A stretch of DNA of 64,000 nt from Thunnus maccoyii (taxonomy: Eukaryota > Chordata > Actinopteri > Scombriformes > Scombridae): contig NC_056544.1 in NCBI RefSeq assembly GCF_910596095.1, forward strand, positions 10,711,155 to 10,775,154, written 5' to 3'. Position 1 is the first letter of the stretch. Each line of letters opens with the position of its first letter. A program made the translations under genes and the position numbers. The notes under the pieces are model-generated. The model had not been told where the DNA came from. It saw only the letters and a program-made list of their open reading frames with translations, and ran no database searches. Below are positions 24,801 to 36,904 of the stretch, in pieces.

Positions 24801-27800
24801 TAACTGTGGTCCAATATGCAAACTTACTGATATAGCCTGCACATATCACACTCCTGTGGTAAAGCATTGCTCTAGGGAAATTGCAGTTTGAGCTTGTGAT
24901 TTCATTTATAGCGCTGCATATTTTAGCTGGTGGTTGTACTTTCTGTCCCTTACAACAAGCAGAGCACAATGGTCTTCATTCAGGGAGCAGAGCTGTACAG
25001 GGACAGTAACGAGGAGCCCTTCTGTACATGAAGGTCTATTTTATTTTTCTCATTTCTTTTTCTTATTTTAATTTTCTCAGGGACAGTGCATATTAATAAA
25101 CATCACTCCATATATGCCAGAATTAGCTGAAAGGCTTGTTTTCATCTGTAGTCCCTGGCCAGGTGTGAAGTTGGCAGCCTAAAGTCAGCCTATAATCAAG
25201 AAGCAAGTTTAAAACAATAATCATGATGTAAGACATGTCAATTACAGGAAAAACAGAACACAGACAGAAATAAAAGCAGAGCAAATTATGGTTCAACAAA
25301 GCAAAAACAAACAATTACAGAACAGCTTGAATTATAGAACAGCTTTGCAAAAAACAGACATGAGCAAAGACAGAAATGAGCAACAGGGCAACAGTAGCAG
25401 TAATGTAAGTCAAGCAACAGGGCAGGTTAGCAGCATACAATTTGTGTATTGACAGACATTTGCCAGATGATGAAGGCACCCAAACTAGCGCTGACAGATT
25501 TGGTGGTTTGTAAGCCATGTTCCTAACTGTCTAGAAAGTGACATGTAAATGGTAAGTTCCCTGATGTGGGCTGGTACAGCTTTCAATTCATGTGCTGCTT
25601 TAATTGAAAAGGCAGATTGACTGAAAGCAGATTTTCTTAGTGAGATGATGCAGTTTCCTCTTGTGACTCCTCTTTTAATCTGATTTGTATTTACTCATTT
25701 CCCAACAAAACAATTTAGTGGGGGAGGAGCCATGCCATGAATCATTTTATTGATGAGACATATATTTCCATGTTTGATCAGGTTTTCCGAGCTCAGAAGG
25801 TTATATTTTTCCAATATGTTGCAGTGGTGAAAACTATTAGGTTTCTTATCACTGGTTTTCACGGTTTGTTTATATAATAATTCTAGTGGCCTCAAGGTTG
25901 AACTACTTGCCTGTGACTAAAAGTAGGTTAGGTGCAATATGATCATAGTATTCATGTACATTCCAGCAGCCTCGGAATTGGTTCATGCAATTCCTTTTAA
26001 TCTGAGATTTGCTAGGTTGTACTTGACCCTGATGCAAACCTTCTGGGTTTTGAAGGAGAGATTTGAGTCTATCACAATTCTAAGAAATTTGTATTTTATG
26101 ACAACATCTAATCAAAGTACAAGTATATGTGGCTCAACAGTATTGCTAGCTTTCTTTGTGGAATACATGCTAATGGTTTTTGACACATTTATTTGTAGAC
26201 AGCAGTGGTTTACCATTATCATTTGGTAACATGGGCCATTGTGTTGATTAAGATCATGGGAACTTGGCTTTTTGTATTGCTTTGTACATATATTACAGTT
26301 TCATCAGCGTACTTTTGAGTCTCTATCTTAAGGCATATGGATGGCAGATCATTAACATATAAGCCAAATAGAAGTAGGCCCATTTTGAATCCTTGTGGGA
26401 CACCAGTGGAGAAGCTGACAGTTGTGGACTGATGGTTATCAACTGACAATTTGAGATCAGTCAGAAAGGTAGGACTCTATCCACCTAAGGGGATCAGGAG
26501 AGACATTGAAGGTAGATAACTTAGAGAGGAGGGCAGCATGATTTACAGTGTCAAAGGCTTTCTCAAGATCTAAAAACACAGCCCCAACAACACCACCCTC
26601 TCTATAAAGAAGCAGTTAGCCTTCTCTGTAGAGTGTTTGGCTCTAAATCTGAATTGCATTGGATACAGAGAAAAGGTGCTGTTGTTCAGTGGAAACTCAA
26701 TTGTTCTGCAACTCATCTCGCTGTTATCTTTGGTAGTGCTGGTAGGACGCTGATAGGCCTGTAGTTGCAGGTGGTGGGAGGGTTGCCAGATTTAAAAATT
26801 GGTGTTACAATAGCCTTCTTCTAAGCAGTCGGGAAGACTCCCTGGGAGAATACAGATCACCTGTAGAGATAGACTGTCAAGAAGACTTTTTTTATCGTTT
26901 TGAGTTGTAGGTCAGATGTACTGTACAAGAAAATGTCTTGCTCAACAATTTTTAAGTTTTAGGCCAGAGTTAATATAATAAAAACAGTAAAATGCACTAA
27001 TACTGGATGTTTTCTCTAGTGTCTTTCTTACCTTTGGTCCCTGTGATCTCTCCTGGTTTATACTGTAGAACTGAAAAATATGTGACACAAAAACTGACTT
27101 TGTGTCTGTCTGTAGGTGTCCTCTCTGGAGCAGCAGCTGGAACGGACCCGGGCGTCTCTGCAGGACGAGGCGAGGAACAGAGAGCAAGACTCTCAGGAGA
27201 AAGATAAGGACCTGCAGGAGATGAACCAACAGAACACACAACTGTCTGAGACAGTCAGGTAAGAACACCTGTACACACCAAGGCATTCAAGTTAGACTCT
27301 GTGGAACAAAGGAAACAGAATTTTTAAAGATCAGAGATGGTACGAGTGGGATTTTCATAAATTAAAACATTTGTTTATTCATTACATTCAATGAATATTT
27401 TGACAGTATGTGTTGGTTCACACTTTTTCAGTAGTTTGTAGTACTTTTGTTGATGATAATGCAATCTTTTTTTTTATTTTTTTTACCAAACTTATAGTAC
27501 TAAGTGTGGTTTCCCATGCCATTTGTCTGAGACTTTTATTAGCGACTAACAAGATTTTTTCAAGTATGCTGTCCTTCTTGACCTCCTGCAAAGACAATCA
27601 AGTGCCTCAACAGTCTGTGAGACAGTCTCATGATTACACCACATCCCATTTGTCTGTAGGCATGAAGTAGCCCTCCCCTCCCCGCTTCTATGATCCATGA
27701 ACATGTGTATATAAATGGAGATCTCCCTTGTCAGAGACTGGGAGACAGAAGCCAGTTGTGCTTGAAGTAACTTCACTCCGCTGGGCAACAGGTTATCTTC

Positions 27801-29757
27801 ATCTTTGTGAAGTTTTGAAAGACTCCAAAGGAGAATTATGTTGGCTGTTTAAATGTGCCATCAAAAGGCATGTTTGTGTAGCTTAGTTTAGCTAACATTT
27901 CTGGAGGGGTGTCCTTCTCTCTAAGTCTACGATGGGAGCTCTGCTCACATTAAGGTGAGGAAATGGTTGCATGACCCCAGCAGTCATATAGTAAAGACTG
28001 CAGTGTGTACCCTGCCTGATGCTTTGTATGTATTATTTTTTTCTGCAGCATGTCTTCCCTTTAGTGCAGCACATTAGTTTGTTTGGTTCATTTTACACCT
28101 TTAATTGCTGTACAAATGTACTGATTATTGTTATATGTGTTTGCTCCTTATATCTCTTTGAAGCCATCTGACATCAGAGATGACAAAGTGTCGAGGGGAG
28201 TTGGTGTCTAAAGAGTCGGAGCTGCAGCGTCTGAGGAGGGACGTCGCTGCCAAGACATCTCAGATCAACCGCATGGAGGAGAGCCTGCAACAGACAAAGA
28301 ACCTGCTCGACAACAAGAGCGAGATGGGTATGACATGTAGTTGTAGCAAATGTTACGTTTACATTTTGCACAGATGAGACACTGAGAGGCTTAGCTTTTC
28401 CAGTTTGTTTTCTCCTTCACTCTCTGTTCTGTCTCTTACGCATTTTTCTTCTCCCTCTCGCCCCTCATAGTAGCAGACCTGGATGAGAAGTTCCATCGCT
28501 CTGAGGCAGACAGGCTGAACTGTGTTCAGCGGGTCAAGGTCCTGGAGGGACAGCTGCAGACGGTGCGTGGAGAGTTGGCCAACACTCTGGAACAGCTACA
28601 GGAACTCAGGGATGTTCTGCAGAGGACCCAAACCATCTCTGATGAGCAGCAATCCACGGTGGAAAAACTGACTACCCAACTTAGGTGAGGATACGCGCAC
28701 ATGTGAAATGTTGTTCTGCACACAGGGACAAGGGACACGCCTCTGATGGAGAAATCGTCCATGTGCTTTTATTCAGATAAGATCCTCCATTGTATCTGTG
28801 TCTTCTGTGTTTGAAACAATATGGATATTGTGTATCACAAACACACAACAACAGACACACACAGTCATGGACCCTGGTGATGTTCCAGTGTCCCACTTAC
28901 AGTCTCGCACTTTGTTCAAAGATAATGTCATGGATAATCTTTATTTTCAACAAGATGAAATAATGACATTTGTATACATTTTACTGAGGAAACTGTTTGC
29001 TATGGAAGATGTAATAATATGAATGTCTGTTAATAATTGTACCATAACATTTAATGTAACTTAATGTTCAAGTCATGTTCCTTTTTATCCGAGATGGATC
29101 TTGTGTTAATTTGTCATGTGATTTGTAATTTGTAATTTGTTGTGCCTTATTTGTTACACACATGCTCTGTTTTGTGATGTAATATTTTTATATTTAAAGA
29201 CATACTGCCGACACAGATAAAAAACTGTACATTTTAAATCACATACACTGCGCAACACACTGTGTGCAGCTCTTATACATTAAGCACTCAAGGGGACGGA
29301 CACCCATGAATGAATGATAATTTCCTTGTGTAAGAGAAGAAGTTCATTAATCATTACTCACTCCCTCCGTTCCTGTTGGATTCTCTTTAGTGTCATTGAC
29401 TATCAGAGCACAAGCAGGGGTGCATTAGCAGGGACATGCAGATGATACGGAAAATACCCTTTATAGAAGAAGATATCTCCTCCTAAAGCAGTTTTCATGG
29501 TCTGTGTTACAGTCATAAGCCCCTTTGCACACTGAAATAAGTCCACCCTGAGTCACGCTGTAAGAGAACTAAAACCAAAGGTCAATTTAAAAATGTTCAA
29601 CAATAAACTTAAGAAAGAGAGAAAGAAACTCTTCACAATCTGTTCCCCGCATTTGATAAGAATCAGAATCATACTCCCAATCTTGTTTTTTCAAGTTACT
29701 CAGTGCAGTTCTTCTGCGTATGAATAAGATATTGATCTGTTAAACTATTCAATAAAA

Positions 29758-29808
<51 letters not shown>

Positions 29809-31957
29809 CGTGCGTGTGTGTGTGTGTGTGTGTGTGGCTTCACAGTGAAACACAGAGGGAGTTGGAGGAGAGAACGCACGAGGTCTTAGACATGGACAGT
29901 GCACTGAAGGAAAGACAGGGGGAGCTCCAACAGAGAGCAAATCTGGTACAACACACACAAACATTTTATGTATATTTGATTTAATTTGCAGAATATGGTA
30001 CGCTACCGTCTCTCTCCTCATTCTGTCATTCTGATCCTCAGCTGGGTCAGCTGGATGTGGCCATCAAAGAGCACAAGCAGGAGATGGAGAGAAAGGTGGA
30101 GTCTCTGCAGCAGAGCCTGGGAGCCAGAGAGAGCGAGCTGAGAGACACGCGGAAGGAGCTCACAGACAGAAACATGAAGGTCAGGAGCAGTCACCGGGTT
30201 AGAGGGCAAAACATGTGAGAAAGTAAACTCACCCTTTAAGAATGTGGAGTGACACATTTTTGATCTTTTCAAGGGGACTTTTTGACTGAAACCGGATGTG
30301 TGATGACTTGGACAAAGTGTAACGGTCAATGGCTTGTTGGCAGCCAGCAGGACTGCGTACTAAATTATATTTGTGTCAGAGGTTTTCAGTGTAATATTTA
30401 ACCTTTGCTTCTCACCAGAAGTGTAATCAGTGTGGGTGCAGCTCTGAACAGTGACCACCATACAGGAAGAAAACAACATAACCAACATTACTGTGCTGTT
30501 ATTGTGCTGCACAATGTTTTACAAGGATTTTGCTCTCTTTTCTTAGGAGGTTCTGTTAATAGTAGATGATAAAAAGTCAATTTTTCCAATAAATTATAAA
30601 ATTCAAATAAATGAAAAATAAAACTGAAACATTATTAATGACAGACCTGGATCCCAAAGCCATCTATAAATGCATTATAGATTTCATTGAGATTCTTTTT
30701 CGATTTATCATTGTTTTTTGCAACTTAAAGACCCCCTCCAGACATGTTTTAAATATATAAAATACTCTGCTTTGAATAGTAATTTGTGTCTGATATGGTT
30801 TTTCCACAAAAAAGTTCAATTACCTGGTTAGAAATTCTTAAAATTACGTCTACTTCTTCTCCCTCATTGATAAATCCAGAGTACATAAATATGCAAATAT
30901 TGTTAATTTCAAAAGTTCAACTGCTGGACACAAGATGTCTCCTACTTCACTCTTTAGTCTCAGTGTTTGTGCACTGGACGCTCTAAGTTTCCACATCACA
31001 CTTGTGTAAGTTGCACACTGGACCAGGATTGGTTCCAAATCATATTTGTAAATACACGCTTTAAACTTAAAGACCTAAGGTGAGCTCAGATTAACTTTCC
31101 CTCTTCAGCAGGTGAATGTTAAAACAACCTTTGAGGGTTAAACTCTGAACATACATCATTCTGCACATTTAAACTCAAACATCCAAGACTCTAATATTTA
31201 CTGTGAAGAGTTTTAAACATGCAATTCAGATATTACCTCCATATTTCTTCAAAACATACAGAGTAGGAATAGAAATTTCTCACACGCTCTCATTTCCTTC
31301 GATCTTTACCTCATCCTCTGCTACAGTCCCTGTCGTCTGCACTTGATTATGGCCCCATTGTCCAACGTATCTGGTTGCTATCAGTTTTAATATGAGATCT
31401 GAGGAGCAACTTCATAAAATTAATATCATTTCATTGGACAAAATAATCTCAATATATGTATTACTTGAGTCTAATAAAAAACACTGTCTTGTGTCAGCAA
31501 TTCACTTCCAAAACCAGCAAATTGTGATGCAAATAAATAGATGTACTCATTTTGATTGGTGCCATTTATAGTATAGTTACCTGGAATGAAATGTTTTATG
31601 ATATACAGTAGATCATAAAACTCATATATATCATATAACATCAAATTTTTGTGTTTGTGTGTGTGTGTTTAAGGAGTCCCGAGAGCTTGGCCAGCAGCTG
31701 CATGTGTGTCAACAGAAACTTCAGACTTTACTGCAAGAGCTTGAAGAAACTCGGCATCACTGTGATACTCTGACCAGAGAGCTGGATGCCACCAAGCTTC
31801 AGACGAAGGAGAAGGTGAAGTCAAACCATCGTCTTATTATATTTGATGTGGGATAAGTAAGACATGTTGGCAATGCATCGCTTGTTGAAGGTGATGAAAT
31901 ACTACTACCAATGATTTTTCTGTGAGATAAAAAAATCAGGACTATCCTTCTGTGTTT

Positions 31958-31990
<33 letters not shown>

Positions 31991-34900
31991 CTTTTCAGGA
32001 TGTCCGGCTGTGTCGTGTGGAGGAGGAGCTGGCACTGAAGGAGGCGCACTGGCGGCAGTCGGAGGCCGGACTGCAGAGCATGGTCACCTCTTTAGAGCAG
32101 GAGCTGGAGCTGGAGAGGGAGCAGCACAGCAAGGAGGTACAGTGACTACTGAGGCTTCAAGGTTCCTCCATCTAATGCATCAAATCAATCTATTAAAATA
32201 AAGTCAAGTCTCTGTGACTACAGCTGAAAAATTCTGTTCAGATAAGTCCTTAAATTTGACTTTTTAGCCAAAAACTTTTTATAAAAATAACTGGTAAGAG
32301 GGGAAACAAGGTGCTGTAGTGCAGCTTTGTGTCATTTTGTGAAACTTGGTGCTTGGCTAATGTTAGCGCCTCATCTGTCAGTGTGCTTTCTGTTCTCCAT
32401 CTTGTGGGTTTTGGATCATGCACTCTGGCTGGCTCTGTTGTCTGCTCTTTGTATCTGTTTCTGTCCGATTTCTTTTCCTCTTTTTTTTTTTTTTAAACAA
32501 ACATCAACAACTGAGTGAGTTCCTCATTTCTTCTATCTTCAGTTTCTTTCCCATCTTTCCCACTGATAGTTGTGATGGTCCTCTACCTTGTCCTCCTGCC
32601 TCATCAGTCTGTTTTTCCCTTCATCTCTAGCTGGAGTCCCTGCAGCAGACTCGAGGCCAGCTCCTCAAAGTCTCTGAGCAGATCTCCTCCACCATGCGCT
32701 CCTCCCAGGAACAGCTCACTGCTAAACTTCAGCAGAGCCAGACCCAGCTCCAGCAAGCTAAGGCTCGGTGCGACCAAATCAAAGCCCAGCTAGACCAAAC
32801 TTCAGCCCAGCTGGAACAAACTATGGCTGAGTTGGATCGCACCCGGACACAAGCCAGTCACCTCCAAACACAGTTAGACCAGAGTCAGACCCAGTTCCTT
32901 CAGAGTAAGACCCAGCTGGAGCAGAGCAGGATTTTGTACGAGCAGGCCAAGGCTCAGAACAATCACCTTCATGTGCAGCTGGACCAGCTCAATAACCAAC
33001 TCAATCAAGCCAGAGTCCAGACTGCTCAGCTCCAGACTCAGCTCCACACCTCTAAGAAGTCCATGGAGACCTCCAACGAGTCCCTGCTCATCAAGGTAAA
33101 GTTTTTTTAGAAGTGCGAGTGTAACTTAAGTTTAATGTTAATTACGTTATCGAAGACTATGACTAAATAGGTTAATCAACAACCATGAATAAGACAAGGC
33201 GATGACGAGACAGCACTGACGTCATTAAACACTAACTGTGACTATATCTACATGCAATATTGTTGACGAAAAAAGACATGACTAAAATGTATTTTAAAAA
33301 ATTAAAACTTTACTAGAATCTCTCTTTATTTTCATTGACAAAAAAGAGGAGACAAAATATTATAGACTCACAGGAGGCGTAGCCTGAGCAGCACGTTAAC
33401 AGAGCAGCAGCATCAGCTAGTGCTCCATCTGTGTGTCTATACTGGAGGCGTTCAGGTGCAGTGTTGAGTGTAGGTGACCCATGTTTTGGAAGCACTCAGA
33501 GCCCAAAACACAAGACTGTAGTTACACACATAAAACGGAGGAAAATAGACTTCAGGTCACGTTTACATATATATGGTATGAGTGAAACACGAACCATTAC
33601 GCGGCCTGTGTAAACAGCTGTGTTGATTAAAATAGCAGTGTTACCTTTCCTTATCATGGTTGTTGTTATTCTAGCAAACTTTGCCTTGTTTAACCTTTAA
33701 TATGATGCCATGTGAACCAGCTTGTTTTGTTAAACTAATGTCATTATTAAGTACATGGGGCACAATTTTTTTTCCTTTTCTTTTTAACACCGACCTCAGA
33801 TTTTTTTTTAATGCTAGTAGATTGCAATTGGTGTGTGTACAGTATTTTTTCAGTTTTATTAGGTTAACTACTATTATTTCTGTTCAGAACAGTTTCAAAA
33901 TGTCTTATTGTCTGTACAGTTCTGATTGTTTTATAATAGTTTTAAAGAGAGTTTTGGGCCTCAGTTGTTGAATCATGTCGGCTCAAAATAAATATGCAAA
34001 TCAGAATATGTTCCATGTCTGGATGTATTCCTTAAATTACCATCAGACCAGACACTTTCTGTAAAGCTGTGTTCTTAATCATTCAACCTTTGTTTTTCAT
34101 CAGATAATAAGATACAATCTCATGTGAAATAAGTTTGACTAAAATGTCAAAAAATGATTGGAATGTTCAATATAATCTGATGGCTAAAAAAGACTAAAAT
34201 GTCAAAAGTTTTCATTGGCTAAAACAACTAAAATAGTTGCAGATTTCTTTGGCTAAGATAAGACTAAAATGCTTATTAAGATTTTAGTGAACTAAAACTG
34301 AAAAAGAAACAGGATGAGGTTGACTAAATATGATAAAATCTAACAAAGACATTTGACATAGGACTAAGAATAAATTTAAAAGATAGCTGACAAAATTAAC
34401 ACTACTGAAGTTGTAGTAAAATGGCTTTTAGATATTTGATTAAGTTTTTCTTCTTGTCTTCTTGCAGGAGTCTGAAGTGACCCGTCTCCAAGCCAAGATC
34501 TCCAGTCTGGAGCGAGCTGCTGACCGCCAGAATCTGACTCTATACGATCACACACTCTCCCTCCCTGCTCTGCACAAATCCACATACTCCCCAGATCACT
34601 CTTTTGCTCACTCTCCTCCTTCCTCACCCAAAATGCTTCAAACAATTGTCCACTCTCCTTCACATGTTCACTCAACTCTCACACAAACTCGCTCATCACC
34701 CCCAGCTCACACAGACCCTCAGCTCACCTCAGTCCCTCATCTGTCAGACCAAACTGAAAGCCACCAAACTTGCAACTGGCTGCAGAGCAGCAGTATCGAT
34801 TCCTCCCTGGATCTCCCTTTGAGCCTGAAAGCCACACTGAGGGAGGCGCTGCGCCAGCAGCCGTGGGAGTCCTCTTCCCCCTCTGTCTCCTCCTTCCCAG

Positions 34901-35965
34901 GCACAGTGGACCACAGCTGGCAGGGCCTCAGTGGCATGGAGGTCACAGCATCCTCCGACCTCTCCTTCAACCCCCTCACATACATGGTGGACAGGCAAGG
35001 AGACAGAAACCTCAGCAGGGACGCTACCTTGATGCAGGAGGGAGATGATGAGCAGGGGAGTGAGACGAGGAGGGACTCTGTGTGCACTCTGGTAGGTCAG
35101 GAGGAGGAGGAGCAGGTGGACATGAGTTCACTGACAGGGATGCTGAGGTTCGTTAACCAGACGCTAGCGATGCAGGATGACCTTTCCTTATGGAGCTCCA
35201 CAGGGTTATCTCAGAGTGGACACAGCCAGGTAACAACCACACCTGACAGGAGATTAATCTGCAGATATTTTGATCATTTTATTTAATCATTTTAATTTTA
35301 AGCAAAAATGACAAACATTCTTTCATTCAGTTTCTCCATTGTGAATATTTGCTGCTCTCGTCTGATTTAGATCTCTGTAAAGTGAAGCTTTTTTAGTTTT
35401 TTGACAAAAAAAGCAATTTCAAGACAACACCTTGGGCACAGGGACATTATAATAGCCATGTATCACTTATTATTGATATTTTATAGACTAAGCAATATAT
35501 TGATTAATCAATAATAAAATTGACAGACTAACTGATATTGAAAATAATCATGTTACTAAATAAGCAACAATCGAAGTTAAAGTTGGAATAAAAAACAAAT
35601 ATTATTTATCAAGGACTGAACTCTCAAAATTTGAGCTAATCTGCTTCATCAGCGACTCTGTAGGGGAGCATGGAGGAATGTGAATTCTTCTTTTTCTGAC
35701 TTTAACCACCAACTTTAAACCAGCAGGAAAAATAAGGACAAAAATCACAAATACAGAAATCTCTCTTGAAAAAAACAAAACTGTTCTAACTTTGACAAAA
35801 GATTTCCTCTTCATGTAGGACTCATCACTTGTTTTCAGGGCTTTAATAGAGAAATCACTTTGGGCCAAATATTTACATTTAAGGAGTTAAATGATAAGTT
35901 TGCTCTGTTTCTTTGCCACTGACGCATGTTTGTTTCACTTTTAGAGGGACATCAAGGACACATGA
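17974..35965 (+). CDS. ccdc18: Ccdc18, large centrosomal/centriolar-satellite coiled-coil protein
   Basis: Twenty-six coding exons join in frame to 1503 aa (human about 1454): 17974-18074, 18233-18416, 18770-18919, 19177-19283, 19601-19729, 20039-20135, 20227-20348, 20489-20777, 21005-21092, 21281-21498, 21718-21828, 22036-22167, 22365-22499, 22631-22708, 22827-22943, 23107-23274, 27116-27258, 28164-28327, 28471-28684, 29846-29945, 30042-30179, 31674-31814, 31999-32136, 32631-33095, 34468-35229, 35945-35965. Landmarks shared with human CCDC18: SLQSVGQQL near the start, RQENACL, QLQELRDVLQ, MDSALKERQGEL, SEVTRLQAKIS and the tail FNPLTY plus LTGMLRFVNQ. Most of the protein is predicted coiled coil. 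Exon 24 is a Q-rich heptad array; exon 25 carries a Ser/Pro/His-rich, non-helical region. Introns 1-15 are short. The last exon adds only RDIKDT. Molecular role is a scaffold by family knowledge; nothing catalytic is visible. Confidence 0.93.
21834..21870 (+). repeat. (CA)n microsatellite abutting a ccdc18 donor
   Basis: About 18 CA units start five bases after the exon 11 donor GT (21829-21830), so the donor context is GTACAACACACA. Confidence 0.9.
25075..26900 (-). mobile_element. Degenerate CR1/L2-like LINE remnant, antisense in ccdc18 intron 16
   Basis: Reading the minus strand gives a reverse-transcriptase core in several frames. FLDLEKAFDTVNHAALLSKL lies at about 26520-26590. STGVPQGFKMGLLLFGLYVNDLPS (26219-26449) carries a mutated GSxxGP motif and YADET in place of an ADDT active site. 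A C-terminal block with LYKQTVKT and MIHGMAPPPL lies at 25695-25895. The 3' tail continues to about 25075. Multiple frameshifts and the altered active site indicate a dead copy. The clade is judged from motif wording only. Confidence 0.75.
29761..29836 (+). repeat. (TG)n tract just upstream of ccdc18 exon 20 acceptor
   Basis: A 76 bp TG tract with a short GCGTGCG interruption ends nine bases before the AG at 29844-29845. It occupies the place of the usual polypyrimidine tract. Confidence 0.95.
30726..31230 (+). mobile_element. MITE-like element, copy 1 (ccdc18 intron 21)
   Basis: The left end reads CTTAAAGACCCCCTCCAGAC. The body matches the reverse complement of 39013-39470 at several places, for example TCAGTGTTTGTGCACTGGA, TTTCCACATCACA, GGACCA-GATTGG and ACATCATTCTGCACA. 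No protein is encoded. Combined with copy 2, both ends carry related inverted sequences (CTTAAAG-CC-C-TCCA then ATGTTTT), as in a non-autonomous DNA transposon. The right boundary is approximate. Confidence 0.6.
31651..31668 (+). repeat. Short TG-rich tract before ccdc18 exon 22 acceptor
   Basis: The intron ends GTGTTTGTGTGTGTGTGTTTAAG, so TG dinucleotides again form most of the sequence before the acceptor AG at 31672-31673. Confidence 0.8.
31962..31990 (+). repeat. (TG)n tract before ccdc18 exon 23 acceptor
   Basis: About 14 TG units are followed by CTTTTCAG and the exon at 31999. Apparent open frames across it are artefacts. Confidence 0.95.
33130..34390. repeat. Dispersed teleost repeat with ACTAAAATG words, ccdc18 intron 24
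   Basis: Most of this intron is built from a repeat-like sequence. GACTATGACTAAAT occurs near the left and many short variants of GACTAAAATGTCAAAA occur at 34136-34280. I recall similar ACTAAAA-rich elements from other fish introns. No coding potential is visible, and boundaries and family are uncertain. Confidence 0.45.
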
Positions 35966-36325
35966 AACTGAGTTGCCAAGGAGACGTCAGAGAGGAGAAG
36001 AGCTGTTTACATTGTTGTCATACTTGTGTGTGTCAGTGTACATTATAATATATCGTAGTCCTACATTGAGTAAAATTTCTCATTGAGTCTGTTCCTTTAA
36101 TGTATGTTATTAAAATCAAGCTGCAATATTGTCCGACATGGAAAAGAAAAATTATCAGTCCAGTTTAGACGACCACTACTTTCCAGTCTGTAAGTGATCT
36201 GCTGTGAAGTTTCATAGAAATGTAGCATTTGAGTTTTATGTTGTATTTCTTCTGAAGAAATATTTATATATTTTTACACAATTTTATATAACTTAAGTAA
36301 ATAAAACATGTTTTTTTAAAATAAG
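35966..36325 (+). other. ccdc18: ccdc18 3'UTR and poly(A) signal
   Basis: AATAAA at 36300-36305 follows the TGA stop by about 335 bp. T-rich sequence follows. This is the likely transcript end. Confidence 0.65.
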
Positions 36326-36904
36326 TATTTAGTTTTTTTGTTTTTTGTATTGGGCTTTTTTCATCTACCACTGTGATTTTTGTATTATTCTCCAGAGAAA
36401 TTTAAAGGTCTGTTTCTGTTAACATCTGCTGGATGTTCCCATGCTGTTGGTAACGGTGGGGTCGTGTTACCAGAAAAAACTGGCACTTTCTTCTCCGGGA
36501 GAGGAATGTTTGGCTCAGGACCAGGGAGGCGGCCATGCTGAATCTAATACAGACCCAGAGCTGGATAAATTGGATTTGGCACTCACATACGACTTACATA
36601 ACAAGAACACCATAAACGTTTGGTCTGTGGATAGTTTCAGAATGATTCTTACTGCTGAGAACTTTTTTACTCATCAGATTAAGTGCTACTGTGACTATTT
36701 GTACAAATGAAAGTTTTTACAGTTTGAAATCTTTGAAGATTTCTGTCTAACACTTTCCTGTTGCAAAGTCTGATATGAATAACCATCTTTATCGGCACAA
36801 GGACGATACAGTTGTACCACACTGGCCTCCAGGATCACAGGCCCAGGAGCCCAAGAGGTCAGGGGGCCCCAAAGCCAGATCCTCTGTTTAAAGTGAAGAG
36901 GAAT

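Noticed and set aside
34604..35087. Several overlapping open frames in ccdc18 exon 25
   Set aside because: Only the frame at 34468-35229 continues the protein through both splice sites and carries the conserved RLQAKIS and LTGMLRFVNQ motifs.
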